Positions 6,614 to 13,577 of a DNA stretch of 15,683 nucleotides are shown piece after piece; the first letter of the stretch is position 1, and every line of letters starts with the position of its first letter. A program made the position numbers and the translations under genes. The DNA comes from Paludibacteraceae bacterium (GTDB taxonomy: Bacteria; Bacteroidota; Bacteroidia; Bacteroidales; Paludibacteraceae), in contig JAEDNI010000037.1 in the NCBI GenBank assembly GCA_016302585.1, positions 1 through 15,683 of the forward strand, given 5' to 3'. The notes under the pieces are model-generated. The model made no database searches, was not told the origin of the DNA, and was given only the letters and a program-made list of their open reading frames with translations.

Positions 6614-7322
6614 GGGGATGATGGTCGTGACCGCAACTGCAACCTTCCTGCGCCTCGAAATAGCAATGAATGGCTAAATACACGCCGATGAGGATAAATA
6701 GAATCGCACAGATATGTCTGAACCATTTCTCGAAGGTCTGCATCTTGCTGGATAACTTCGCGATGCTCACTGCGCTGTAACTTACCAACCATGCAATCAA
6801 CATGATTGGCAGGCCTGTTCCTAAACCGAAGACAACCGGCATCACCCAGTTCCATGCACTCGGTAAGGTCAACGTGATATCAATCATCGTCAGGAAATAT
6901 ACCAAACGGTGCGGACAGAATGCAATCGCAAAGAAGATACCCAGAATGAACGACCATAACCAACTGGCATTCGAGTCCGCGTTTTGTAAAAACTTACTAA
7001 TGCCATGGTCGTGCTCATGGTGATGGTGCCCGCTAAAAAGCAATACGATACCGCAGACTAACATAAAGCCCGCTAATATCGGTTCGCCATAATGCCCTAA
7101 GATATGCTGAATTCCGTCCGTCTGAGCACCCATAAGGAATGGAATACTAAGCAGCAAATACGTTGATAATTTGCCCAGTACGAACATCAAACCGTTCGTG
7201 AGCACTTTGCGACGGTTGTTGATCTCTTTATCGATGTACCCGATTGCTGTGATACTGGTCATCAGCGTACACGGGTCCAAAATTGTCAATAATCCTAATA
7301 ATAAGGCGGTTAACAACTGCAT
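6594..7322 (-). CDS. CcdA/ArsG-like integral membrane protein with His-rich segments
   Basis: A 242-residue polytopic membrane protein of the CcdA/DsbD-type fold, close in pattern to the proteins annotated in Bacteroidota as ArsG-family permeases. The first helix carries LDPC (C18) and the central helix AFCPHR (C136-P137), the two Cys-Pro-associated positions of the fold. A GHHHHEHDHG cluster at about 98-107 and a C-terminal CSCGHDHHPH at 228-237 suggest binding of a soft or transition metal, but the substrate cannot be read from the sequence. The start at 7322 was chosen over an in-frame ATG at 7385 because the latter lies upstream of the -7 box. It overlaps trmN6 by 20 bp. Alternatives are a TauE/SafE-type exporter or a thiol-redox transporter. 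Confidence 0.72.
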   Translation of the reverse strand: MQLLTALLLGLLTILDPCTLMTSITAIGYIDKEINNRRKVLTNGLMFVLGKLSTYLLLSIPFLMGAQTDGIQHILGHYGEPILAGFMLVCGIVLLFSGHHHHEHDHGISKFLQNADSNASWLWSFILGIFFAIAFCPHRLVYFLTMIDITLTLPSAWNWVMPVVFGLGTGLPIMLIAWLVSYSAVSIAKLSSKMQTFEKWFRHICAILFILIGVYLAIHCYFEAQEGCSCGHDHHPHVESVL

Positions 7323-7362
7323 GAATGTCTTTTTTTTTAGATTGTTTTCACTTTTGCGGCTG

Positions 7363-7394
7363 CAAAAGTACTGCTTTTTCCCCATATACGCAAG
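7363..7394 (-). promoter_or_regulatory. Bacteroidota-type promoter for the membrane protein-trmN6 pair
   Basis: On the minus strand the -33 box CTTG is at 7394-7391, the spacer is 20 bp, and the -7 box TACTTTTG is at 7370-7363. The transcript would begin near 7356, giving a leader of about 35 nt before ATG 7322. The bases after the -7 core are CAGCCGCA, identical to those after the divergent promoter at 7420-7451. Confidence 0.8.
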
Positions 7395-7419
7395 AGTTTA
7401 GGAAAAAATTCAGAAAATA

Positions 7420-7451
7420 TTTGCATATCTGTAATATTTTTTGTAATTTTG
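7420..7451 (+). promoter_or_regulatory. Bacteroidota-type promoter for fumarase
   Basis: The -33 box TTTG is at 7420-7423, the spacer is 20 bp, and the -7 box TAATTTTG is at 7444-7451. The leader to ATG 7491 would be about 33 nt. It contains a small AT-rich hairpin (TTTTATG at 7460-7466 with CATAAAA at 7471-7477, loop TAAA) whose significance is unclear. Confidence 0.82.
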
Positions 7452-7490
7452 CAGCCGCATTTTATGTAAACATAAAAAATAACAAAATAT

Positions 7491-9131
7491 ATGGCTGAAT
7501 TTAAGTATGCACCGATGTTTCAACTTGGTAAGGATGAAACGGAGTATTATCTGCTGACCAAAGACTATGTTTCGGTCAGTGAGTTTGAAGGACATGAGAT
7601 TCTGAAAGTGGCCCCGGAGGCGCTGACGCTGATGGCGCAGCAGGCTTTTCATGACGTGAGTTTCATGCTGCGTCGCTCGCACAACGAGCAGGTGGCGAAG
7701 ATTCTGCGCGACCCCGAGGCTTCTGCCAACGACAAATATGTAGCATTGACCTTCCTGCGCAATGCCGAAGTGGCTTGCAAGGGTCAACTGCCGTTGTGCC
7801 AGGATACAGGAACGGCAATCATCCACGGCGAGAAAGGACAGCAGGTGTGGACGGGCTTTGAGGACGAGGAAGCGCTGAGCCGCGGTGTGTTCAATACGTA
7901 CACCGAGTGCAATCTGCGTTACTCGCAGAACGCGCCGCTGAACATGTATGACGAAGTGAACACCAAATGCAACCTTCCGGCGCAGATTGACCTGGAGGCT
8001 ACTGAAGGCGCGGAGTATAAGTTCCTCTGCGTCACCAAAGGTGGCGGTTCGGCAAACAAAACCTATCTCTATCAGGAGACCAAGGCGCGCATCCAGAACC
8101 CGGGTACTCTCATCCCCTTCCTCGTGGAGAAAATGAAGAGCCTTGGTACAGCGGCTTGCCCGCCGTATCATATCGCCATCGTGATCGGTGGTACGAGTGC
8201 GGAGAAGAACCTGCTGACCGTCAAACTGGCTTCGACGCACTATTACGACTCGCTGCCGACGACAGGTGACGAGACCGGACGTGCTTTCCGCGATATCGAG
8301 TTGGAGAAGCAGTTGCTGCAAGAAGCGTATAAGATCGGTCTGGGAGCACAGTTCGGCGGTAAATACATGGCGCATGACGTGCGTGTCATTCGTCTGCCGC
8401 GTCACGGTGCTTCGTGCCCGATCGGTCTGGGCGTCAGCTGCTCGGCAGACCGTAATATCAAATGTAAGATCAACAAAGACGGTATATGGATCGAGAAACT
8501 GGATAACAACCCTGCTTCACTCATCCCCGAAGAGCTGCGTCAGGCAGGCGAAGGCGATGCAGTACGTATCGACCTCAACCAGCCGATGAAGGACGTTTGT
8601 GCTATCTTGACGAAATATCCGATTGGTACACGTCTGAGCCTGAACGGCACGATCATCGTCGGCCGTGACATCGCGCACGCCAAAATCAAAGCGCGTCTGG
8701 ATGCAGGAGAGGCAATGCCTGAGTACCTCAAGAACCACCCGATTTACTATGCAGGCCCGGCAAAGACCCCGGCAGGCATGGCGTGCGGTTCGATGGGTCC
8801 GACGACGGCAGGACGTATGGATCCGTACGTAGACGAGTTCCAGGATAATGGCGGTTCGCTGATCATGTTGGCGAAGGGAAACCGCTCCATCGATGTGACC
8901 AACGCGTGTCAGAAACATGGTGGTTTCTATCTCGGTTCCATCGGAGGTCCTGCAGCCATCTTGGCGCAGAACAATATCAAGTCCATCGAGTGCGTTGAGT
9001 ACCCCGAACTGGGCATGGAGGCGATCTGGAAGATTGAAGTGGAGAACTTCCCTGCATTCATTCTCGTGGACGATAAAGGAAATGATTTCTTTAAGCAACT
9101 CAAGCCTTGCGCAGGCTGCACGATCTTATAA
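7491..9131 (+). CDS. fumA: Fumarate hydratase, class I (iron-sulfur)
   Basis: Interconverts fumarate and malate in the TCA or reductive succinate pathway; oxygen-sensitive enzyme with a [4Fe-4S] cluster. The 546 residues cover both the N-terminal (alpha) and C-terminal (beta) domains in one chain, as in FumA/FumB. The cluster cysteines are C103 (PLCQDTGT), C223 (AACPPYH) and C317 (VSCSAD), matching the FumA spacing. The C-terminal domain shows GPTTAGRMDPYV, AKGN and LGSIGGPAA. It has its own strong promoter 40 bp upstream and no close upstream neighbour on its strand; 27 bp separate it from the LytM-like gene. I cannot separate FumA from FumB by sequence, so the symbol is nominal. Codon use is GC-richer than the flanking leader, as expected for a well-expressed core gene. 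Confidence 0.96.
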   Translation: MAEFKYAPMFQLGKDETEYYLLTKDYVSVSEFEGHEILKVAPEALTLMAQQAFHDVSFMLRRSHNEQVAKILRDPEASANDKYVALTFLRNAEVACKGQLPLCQDTGTAIIHGEKGQQVWTGFEDEEALSRGVFNTYTECNLRYSQNAPLNMYDEVNTKCNLPAQIDLEATEGAEYKFLCVTKGGGSANKTYLYQETKARIQNPGTLIPFLVEKMKSLGTAACPPYHIAIVIGGTSAEKNLLTVKLASTHYYDSLPTTGDETGRAFRDIELEKQLLQEAYKIGLGAQFGGKYMAHDVRVIRLPRHGASCPIGLGVSCSADRNIKCKINKDGIWIEKLDNNPASLIPEELRQAGEGDAVRIDLNQPMKDVCAILTKYPIGTRLSLNGTIIVGRDIAHAKIKARLDAGEAMPEYLKNHPIYYAGPAKTPAGMACGSMGPTTAGRMDPYVDEFQDNGGSLIMLAKGNRSIDVTNACQKHGGFYLGSIGGPAAILAQNNIKSIECVEYPELGMEAIWKIEVENFPAFILVDDKGNDFFKQLKPCAGCTIL

Positions 9132-9153
9132 GTGTACGGTGGGTGTACAGTGT
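9132..9153 (+). repeat. 11-bp imperfect direct duplication after fumarase
   Basis: GTGTACGGTGG (9132-9142) is followed directly by GTGTACAGTGT (9143-9153), with nine of eleven positions identical. It begins at the fumarase stop and fills most of the 27-bp junction. With only two units it is weaker than the 7-bp arrays, but its position is the same kind. Confidence 0.45.
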
Positions 9154-9158
9154 AAAAA

Positions 9159-9968
9159 ATGGCAAATAAAAGACGTAAATATAGGTTAGCGATGCTGGAC
9201 GACACCACGCTGCGCGAAGTGTTTCACTTTCGCGTCAGTCTCTTAGGTGCCATCAGCGTCATTACCATTTCCATCATTGCCTTGATCGTACTGCTGTCCG
9301 TACTGATCGTCTATACGCCGATTCGTAATATCTTACCCGGTTACAGCGCCAGTCTGCGTCAGCAACTCATCGATGAGTCTGCCCGCGTGGATTCGTTGCA
9401 AGCCGATCTTCGTTTGCAGCGTCAGTATCTGGATGTCATCAAGGCTCTCACGGCCGGAGATATCCAGTCCGATAGCGTGCAGAGTCTCGACTCCATGCAG
9501 CGCGTAGAGAAAGTGCAAATCGTATCGCAGCCCAACGAAGCGACAGAAGCGTTCTTGTCGCAGTACGAGCAGAAAGAGCGCGATCGCTTGATGCTCTTCT
9601 CCTCTACCGCTCCGCGTTTTGTGCGCCAACTCTATCGCCCGGTGCGAGGTGTCATTGTGGCTTCGCCCCGTCCCGACCACCATGTGTATGGTGTCACGGT
9701 GCATGCAGCGAAGAACGAGACCGTGGTGGCTACTACGCGGGGTACCTTGGTGTCGGTAGAACGACTCATGGATGATACCTATGCAGTAACCCTGCAGCAT
9801 GGGAATATGGTGACATCGTATTGCCATATAGGGCATGTGCTCAAACAGCAAGGCACGAAAGTGGAGGCAGGTGAGTCCATCGGACTCATGGACGGAGAGC
9901 ACGACTTGGTTGTTGAACTATGGGATGCGGGGCAGTTTGTGAACCCCGAGGAGGTAATCGTATGGTGA
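9159..9968 (+). CDS. LytM/M23-like membrane protein, probably catalytically inactive
   Basis: A 269-residue inner-membrane protein with a cytosolic N-terminus (KRRKYRLAMLDD), one transmembrane helix (about 27-52), a periplasmic coiled-coil-like segment (about 65-95) and a C-terminal LytM/M23 domain (about 155-269). The overall arrangement, including TPIRNILPGY after the helix, matches a conserved Bacteroidota M23 family. Active M23 enzymes bind zinc through H-x3-D and a C-terminal HxH. Here the expected HFGxD position reads VYGVTV and the expected HLHFELW reads DLVVELW with a shortened loop before it, so the zinc ligands look lost. It may regulate cell-wall hydrolysis without cutting, as EnvC-type proteins do; that role is inferred. 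It overlaps dxr by 7 bp. Confidence 0.82.
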   Translation: MANKRRKYRLAMLDDTTLREVFHFRVSLLGAISVITISIIALIVLLSVLIVYTPIRNILPGYSASLRQQLIDESARVDSLQADLRLQRQYLDVIKALTAGDIQSDSVQSLDSMQRVEKVQIVSQPNEATEAFLSQYEQKERDRLMLFSSTAPRFVRQLYRPVRGVIVASPRPDHHVYGVTVHAAKNETVVATTRGTLVSVERLMDDTYAVTLQHGNMVTSYCHIGHVLKQQGTKVEAGESIGLMDGEHDLVVELWDAGQFVNPEEVIVW

Positions 9969-11122
9969 AGCAACTTTGTATCTTAGGTTCGACCGGTTCG
10001 ATAGGCACCCAGACCCTGGATGTGGTACGTGCCTATTCGGAGCGCTATAGCGTGTATGCGCTTTGTGCGCACCGGAGTATTGATAAACTCGTTGAACAGG
10101 CGCTCGAGTTCAAACCCGAAGTGGTGTGTATCGCCGATGAGAGTCTTTACGAGCCCTTGAAGACGCGACTCTCTTCCATCAACTGCAAAATATGGGCAGG
10201 AGCGCAAGCTATTGCGGAAGTGGTCACGATGCCATCCATCGACATCGTGGTGGCTGCGATGGTGGGATATGCCGGTCTGCAACCCACGATTGAAGCCATC
10301 AAAGCCGGAAAGACCATCGCGCTCGCCAACAAAGAGACGCTCGTTGTGGCGGGAGAGATCATCTGCGAGTTAGCGCTCAAACATCATGCCCCGATACTTC
10401 CGGTGGACAGCGAACACAGCGCTATCTTCCAAAGTCTCGTCGGAGAAGACCGCAGCGAGATAGAGAAGATCCTACTTACCGCCAGCGGGGGACCTTTCCG
10501 GACCTTCAGCCTTGAGCAGATGCAGTATGTCGCTGCGGCTGATGCCCTGAGACATCCAAACTGGGATATGGGAGCGAAGATCACGATCGACTCCGCTTCC
10601 ATGATGAATAAAGGTTTCGAGGTCATCGAAGCGAAATGGCTTTTCGGGGTGCCGGTAGAGAAGATACAAGTGTTGGTTCATCCGCAATCTATTGTGCATT
10701 CGGCTGTGCAGTTCACGGATGGAGCTATCAAAGCGCAACTCGGTGCACCGGACATGAGGCTGCCCATCCAATACGCCCTCTCGTTCCCGGAGCGACTGAC
10801 TAGTGACTTCCCTCGTGTTGATCTCTTTGCCTTAAAGGATTTGACCTTTGAGCAACCCGATCTCAACCGCTTCCCGAACTTAGGCTTGGCGTACGACGCT
10901 ATGCGTCGCGGAGGGAATATCCCGTGCGTCCTCAATGCAGCGAACGAAGTGGTGAACCTCGCTTTCCGCGAAGGACGATGCGGGTTCTTGCAGATGAGTG
11001 AGGTCATTGCCGACACGATGGCAAAAGCTACCTTCATTGCCAAACCGACCTATGAAAACTATGTTCAAACAGATCAAGAAGCAAGACAAATAGCAGTAGA
11101 AAGTTTAAAGTTTAAAGTTTAA
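9962..11122 (+). CDS. dxr: 1-deoxy-D-xylulose 5-phosphate reductoisomerase
   Basis: Converts DXP to 2-C-methyl-D-erythritol 4-phosphate with NADPH, the committed step of the non-mevalonate isoprenoid pathway. The 386-residue protein from ATG 9962 has the NADPH-binding GSTGSIG at 9-15, metal-binding VDSEHSA (D149, E151), the flexible-loop region ASGGPFR near 174-180, GAKITIDSASMMNKG near 205-218, and HPQSIVHS from 240. Start choice: ATG 9962 begins just before the first beta strand and overlaps the preceding stop (ATGGTGA), whereas the upstream in-frame ATG at 9920 would add 14 residues not typical of the family. The C-terminal SLKFKV and the stop are encoded by a 7-bp tandem array. rseP follows after 4 bp, a common pairing in bacteria. 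Confidence 0.97.
   Translation: MVKQLCILGSTGSIGTQTLDVVRAYSERYSVYALCAHRSIDKLVEQALEFKPEVVCIADESLYEPLKTRLSSINCKIWAGAQAIAEVVTMPSIDIVVAAMVGYAGLQPTIEAIKAGKTIALANKETLVVAGEIICELALKHHAPILPVDSEHSAIFQSLVGEDRSEIEKILLTASGGPFRTFSLEQMQYVAAADALRHPNWDMGAKITIDSASMMNKGFEVIEAKWLFGVPVEKIQVLVHPQSIVHSAVQFTDGAIKAQLGAPDMRLPIQYALSFPERLTSDFPRVDLFALKDLTFEQPDLNRFPNLGLAYDAMRRGGNIPCVLNAANEVVNLAFREGRCGFLQMSEVIADTMAKATFIAKPTYENYVQTDQEARQIAVESLKFKV
11101..11121 (+). repeat. Perfect 7-bp tandem array at the dxr/rseP junction
   Basis: Three identical AAGTTTA units at 11101, 11108 and 11115. They encode the final residues of Dxr (in LKFKV) and supply most of its TAA stop (11120-11122). Only four bases (11123-11126) then remain before the rseP ATG. 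Confidence 0.85.
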
Positions 11123-11126
11123 AAAG

Positions 11127-12551
11127 ATGATTCAAGCAATTCAATTGATACTCGCCCTCTCTTTTCTCGTCCTAATTCATGAGTTGGGGCACTTCACCTT
11201 TGCACGCATCTTTAAAGTACGCGTGGAGAAATTCTATCTCTTCTTTAACCCTTGGATTAGTATCGTCCGGTTTAAGAAGTTCGACGGGAAATGGCATGTG
11301 AAATTCTTTGCGAAGAACGAAGATGAAGAGTGGGCAAAGTACCCGGATAACACGGAGTGGGGTATAGGATGGCTTCCTTTTGGAGGCTATTGCGCGATCG
11401 GTGGCATGGTCGATGAGACGCATAAAACAGAAGATCTGTCTGCCGAACCGCAACCTTGGGAGTTTCGGTCCAAACCGGCATGGCAGCGCCTGCTGATCAT
11501 CCTCGGTGGTATTCTCGTGAACTTCATCGGTGCCCTTGTTATTTTTATCATGCTCCTCTGGCAGTGGGGCCAGGATACCCTTCCGCTCCGTAACATAGAC
11601 TCGGGATTCTATTACTCCGAACTCATGCTCAACGAAGGATTTGAACAGCAGGATAGAATCCTCTTTATCAATGGAGAAGAACCGGAGGATCTGAGCGAAG
11701 TGGTCAAGTGGTTGATTATCGAAGGCAAGAAAGACGTAACTGTGCAACGTGGAGCCGATACGCTTACGCTCACCATGTCGGATGACCTGGGTACGCGCTA
11801 TCTCGCGCAGCAGAACGAGTTCGATAAAGCGGAGCGTGAGAAGAAACGTGCAGACGGCACCTATACCAAGCGGCATTTCCAACTGCTCTCGTATTGGATC
11901 CCTTGTGTGGTAGATACGGTCTTCCCGGACAATGCTGCGGCTTTTGCAGGCATGCAGAAAGGGGATAGCATCGTATCCATCAACGGTGTCGTGACGCCCT
12001 GCAATGAACTGATGAATCAGGAATTGCTCAAGCATGCGTGCGACTCGATCACCATCGCGTATTATCGGGACGGTGAGTTGTGTTCCGCCAGTGCGTTCTT
12101 GGGCGACAGAGGTATGTTAGGCATAGCGATGCACATGGACTTCCGCTTTGAGCATCAGGATTATACGTTCCTGCAGTCTATTCCGGCGGGCATTCAATAC
12201 GGATGGAATATTTTAGTGATGTATGTGAAGCAGTTCCGCCTCGTCTTTACCAAAGAAGGAGCGCAATCGGTTGGTGGCTTCGGTGCCATCGGTTCTATGT
12301 TCCCCTCGCGATGGAGTTGGGCGGCTTTCTGGGAAATGACAGCTTTCCTGAGCATCATTCTGGCCTTCATGAACTTCCTGCCCATCCCGGCACTCGACGG
12401 AGGATATATCCTCTTCCTGTTGGTCGAAATGATCACGCGTCGCAAACCCAGCGATAAGTTCCTGGAGATAGCAAACGAAGTAGGTTTCTGGCTACTGATA
12501 GCCTTACTTATCTTCGCAAACGGAAATGATATTTTGAAAATTTTCTTCTAA
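11127..12551 (+). CDS. rseP: Site-2 intramembrane metalloprotease RseP
   Basis: Zinc protease that cuts substrates within the inner membrane; in characterised bacteria it processes anti-sigma factors and signal-peptide remnants. The 474 residues show HELGH at 18-22 in the first membrane helix (zinc ligands H18 and H22, catalytic E19) and the third ligand in NFLPIPALDGG at 416-426. Two periplasmic PDZ-like regions are suggested near 160-215 and 258-315, the second containing GMQKGDSIVSINGV. A helix around 121-143 and C-terminal helices near 400-435 and 450-467 complete the topology. It lies 4 bp after dxr and 1 bp before the acetyltransferase gene. No anti-sigma factor is encoded nearby, so its substrates are unknown. 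Confidence 0.95.
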   Translation: MIQAIQLILALSFLVLIHELGHFTFARIFKVRVEKFYLFFNPWISIVRFKKFDGKWHVKFFAKNEDEEWAKYPDNTEWGIGWLPFGGYCAIGGMVDETHKTEDLSAEPQPWEFRSKPAWQRLLIILGGILVNFIGALVIFIMLLWQWGQDTLPLRNIDSGFYYSELMLNEGFEQQDRILFINGEEPEDLSEVVKWLIIEGKKDVTVQRGADTLTLTMSDDLGTRYLAQQNEFDKAEREKKRADGTYTKRHFQLLSYWIPCVVDTVFPDNAAAFAGMQKGDSIVSINGVVTPCNELMNQELLKHACDSITIAYYRDGELCSASAFLGDRGMLGIAMHMDFRFEHQDYTFLQSIPAGIQYGWNILVMYVKQFRLVFTKEGAQSVGGFGAIGSMFPSRWSWAAFWEMTAFLSIILAFMNFLPIPALDGGYILFLLVEMITRRKPSDKFLEIANEVGFWLLIALLIFANGNDILKIFF

Positions 12552-12552
12552 A

Positions 12553-13092
12553 ATGACCAAGAACCAATTACCAATTACCGATTACTTCGTGCATGAGTCG
12601 TCCTACGTGGACGAAGGTTGCCAAATAGGAAAAGGCACCAAAATCTGGCATTTCAGCCATATCATGTCCGGATGTATCATCGGCGAGGACTGCAACATAG
12701 GTCAAAATGTCGTCATCTCACCCGATGTGGTACTCGGACGTAACTGTAAGATCCAAAATAACGTTTCCGTTTATACCGGCGTACGTTGCGAGGATGATGT
12801 GTTCCTCGGACCTTCAATGGTCTTTACTAATGTCATCAACCCTCGTGCTGCCGTCAGCCGAAAAGACGAATATCGTCAGACGATTCTCAAGAGAGGTGTC
12901 TCGGTGGGCGCAAACGCCACAATCGTTTGCGGTCACACGCTTGGCGAATACTGCCTCATCGGCGCCGGTTCGGTCGTTACAAAAGATGTACCTCCTTACG
13001 CACTAATGGTCGGAAATCCTGCCAAACAAATCGGCTGGGTGAATGCCCACGGCGATAAATGTGCCTCCCTCGAAGAAGCCAAAAACTCTTAA
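12553..13092 (+). CDS. WbpD/WlbB-like N-acetyltransferase (left-handed beta-helix)
   Basis: A 179-residue acetyltransferase with hexapeptide repeats (for example IGEDCN, IGQNVV, LGRNCK). IWHFSHIMSG, KIQNNVSVYTGV, FLGPSMVFTNV, NPRAAVSRKDEYR and VGNPAKQIGWV strongly resemble the WbpD/WlbB group, which acetylates the 3-amino group of UDP-2-acetamido-3-amino-glucuronate for surface polysaccharides. Relatives usually begin near the YFVHESSYVDEG segment, so the first ten or so residues are an extension, and these are encoded by a 7-bp repeat starting at codon 2. ATG 12553 is the only good start; a GTG at codon 13 is possible. No other sugar-nucleotide gene is in the window, so the exact substrate is not secure. 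Confidence 0.85.
   Translation: MTKNQLPITDYFVHESSYVDEGCQIGKGTKIWHFSHIMSGCIIGEDCNIGQNVVISPDVVLGRNCKIQNNVSVYTGVRCEDDVFLGPSMVFTNVINPRAAVSRKDEYRQTILKRGVSVGANATIVCGHTLGEYCLIGAGSVVTKDVPPYALMVGNPAKQIGWVNAHGDKCASLEEAKNS
12557..12584 (+). repeat. 7-bp tandem array inside the acetyltransferase N-terminus
   Basis: Four in-phase units: CCAAGAA (12557), CCAATTA (12564), CCAATTA (12571) and CCGATTA (12578). The array begins within codon 2 and runs to codon 11, so it encodes nearly the whole extension ahead of the conserved fold. Confidence 0.8.
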
Positions 13093-13118
13093 ATCAAAAA
13101 TCTTAAATCATAAATATT
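13084..13118 (+). repeat. 7-bp tandem array in the acetyltransferase/DUF4293 junction
   Basis: Units AAATCAA (13091), AAATCTT (13098), AAATCAT (13105) and AAATATT (13112), with a weaker AACTCTT (13084) in phase that overlaps the acetyltransferase stop. The array fills the 30-bp junction up to four bases before the next ATG. No -7 promoter box is seen here. Confidence 0.78.
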
Positions 13119-13122
13119 ACGT

Positions 13123-13575
13123 ATGATTCAACGTATTCAAACCTTGTATTTATTGACCGTAGTGGCATTGGGTATAGCCCTGATATGGCTTCCCGTAGTG
13201 GAGTTTGTAACACCGGAAGAAGCCTCGGAATTGCAAATCTGGGAGATGACCGCCATAGGGGGAGTGCCCTTGCAGGGACTTTGGGGATTGTTGGTAGCAA
13301 CCCTGCTGATTCCGGCGCTTGCACTCGTGGATATCTTTTTGTTCAAAAAACGTATCCTTCAGGCGCGTTTGAATATCTTCACCGCTATGCTTTGTCTGGG
13401 CTATTATGGAGTGCTCGCGATCTATATATGGCAGGCTAAACTGGCTTTAGGCGTAGATTGGCATATCATGCCTTGGGCTTCTTTCCCGCTCGTATGTTTT
13501 GTATTAACCATCATGGCTACACGCCGGATCCTCAAAGATGAGGCACTCGTGCGTGCGGCCGATAGAATTCGATAA
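13123..13575 (+). CDS. DUF4293 family membrane protein
   Basis: A 150-residue integral membrane protein of the Bacteroidota-restricted DUF4293 family; function unknown. The start MIQRIQTLYLL and the end DEALVRAADRIR are typical for the family. Four hydrophobic segments are visible: about 7-27, 48-72, 84-104 and 117-134. It is 30 bp after the acetyltransferase, across a 7-bp repeat array, and 2 bp before the MscS channel gene, with which it is probably co-translated. The context gives no clear function beyond a membrane location. Confidence 0.86.
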   Translation: MIQRIQTLYLLTVVALGIALIWLPVVEFVTPEEASELQIWEMTAIGGVPLQGLWGLLVATLLIPALALVDIFLFKKRILQARLNIFTAMLCLGYYGVLAIYIWQAKLALGVDWHIMPWASFPLVCFVLTIMATRRILKDEALVRAADRIR

Positions 13576-13577
13576 GT

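Noticed and set aside
7410..8405. 331-codon minus-strand reading frame opposite fumarase
   Set aside because: Antisense to a certain gene with high codon bias; the product lacks any known domain, and its frame runs on through the fumarase promoter.
9920..9961. Upstream in-frame ATG of dxr at 9920
   Set aside because: It would add 14 residues within the LytM-like gene; the family starts just before the GSTGSIG strand, matching ATG 9962.
11172..12035. 287-codon minus-strand reading frame opposite rseP
   Set aside because: Shadow of rseP codon use; no signal, domain or ribosome-entry context.
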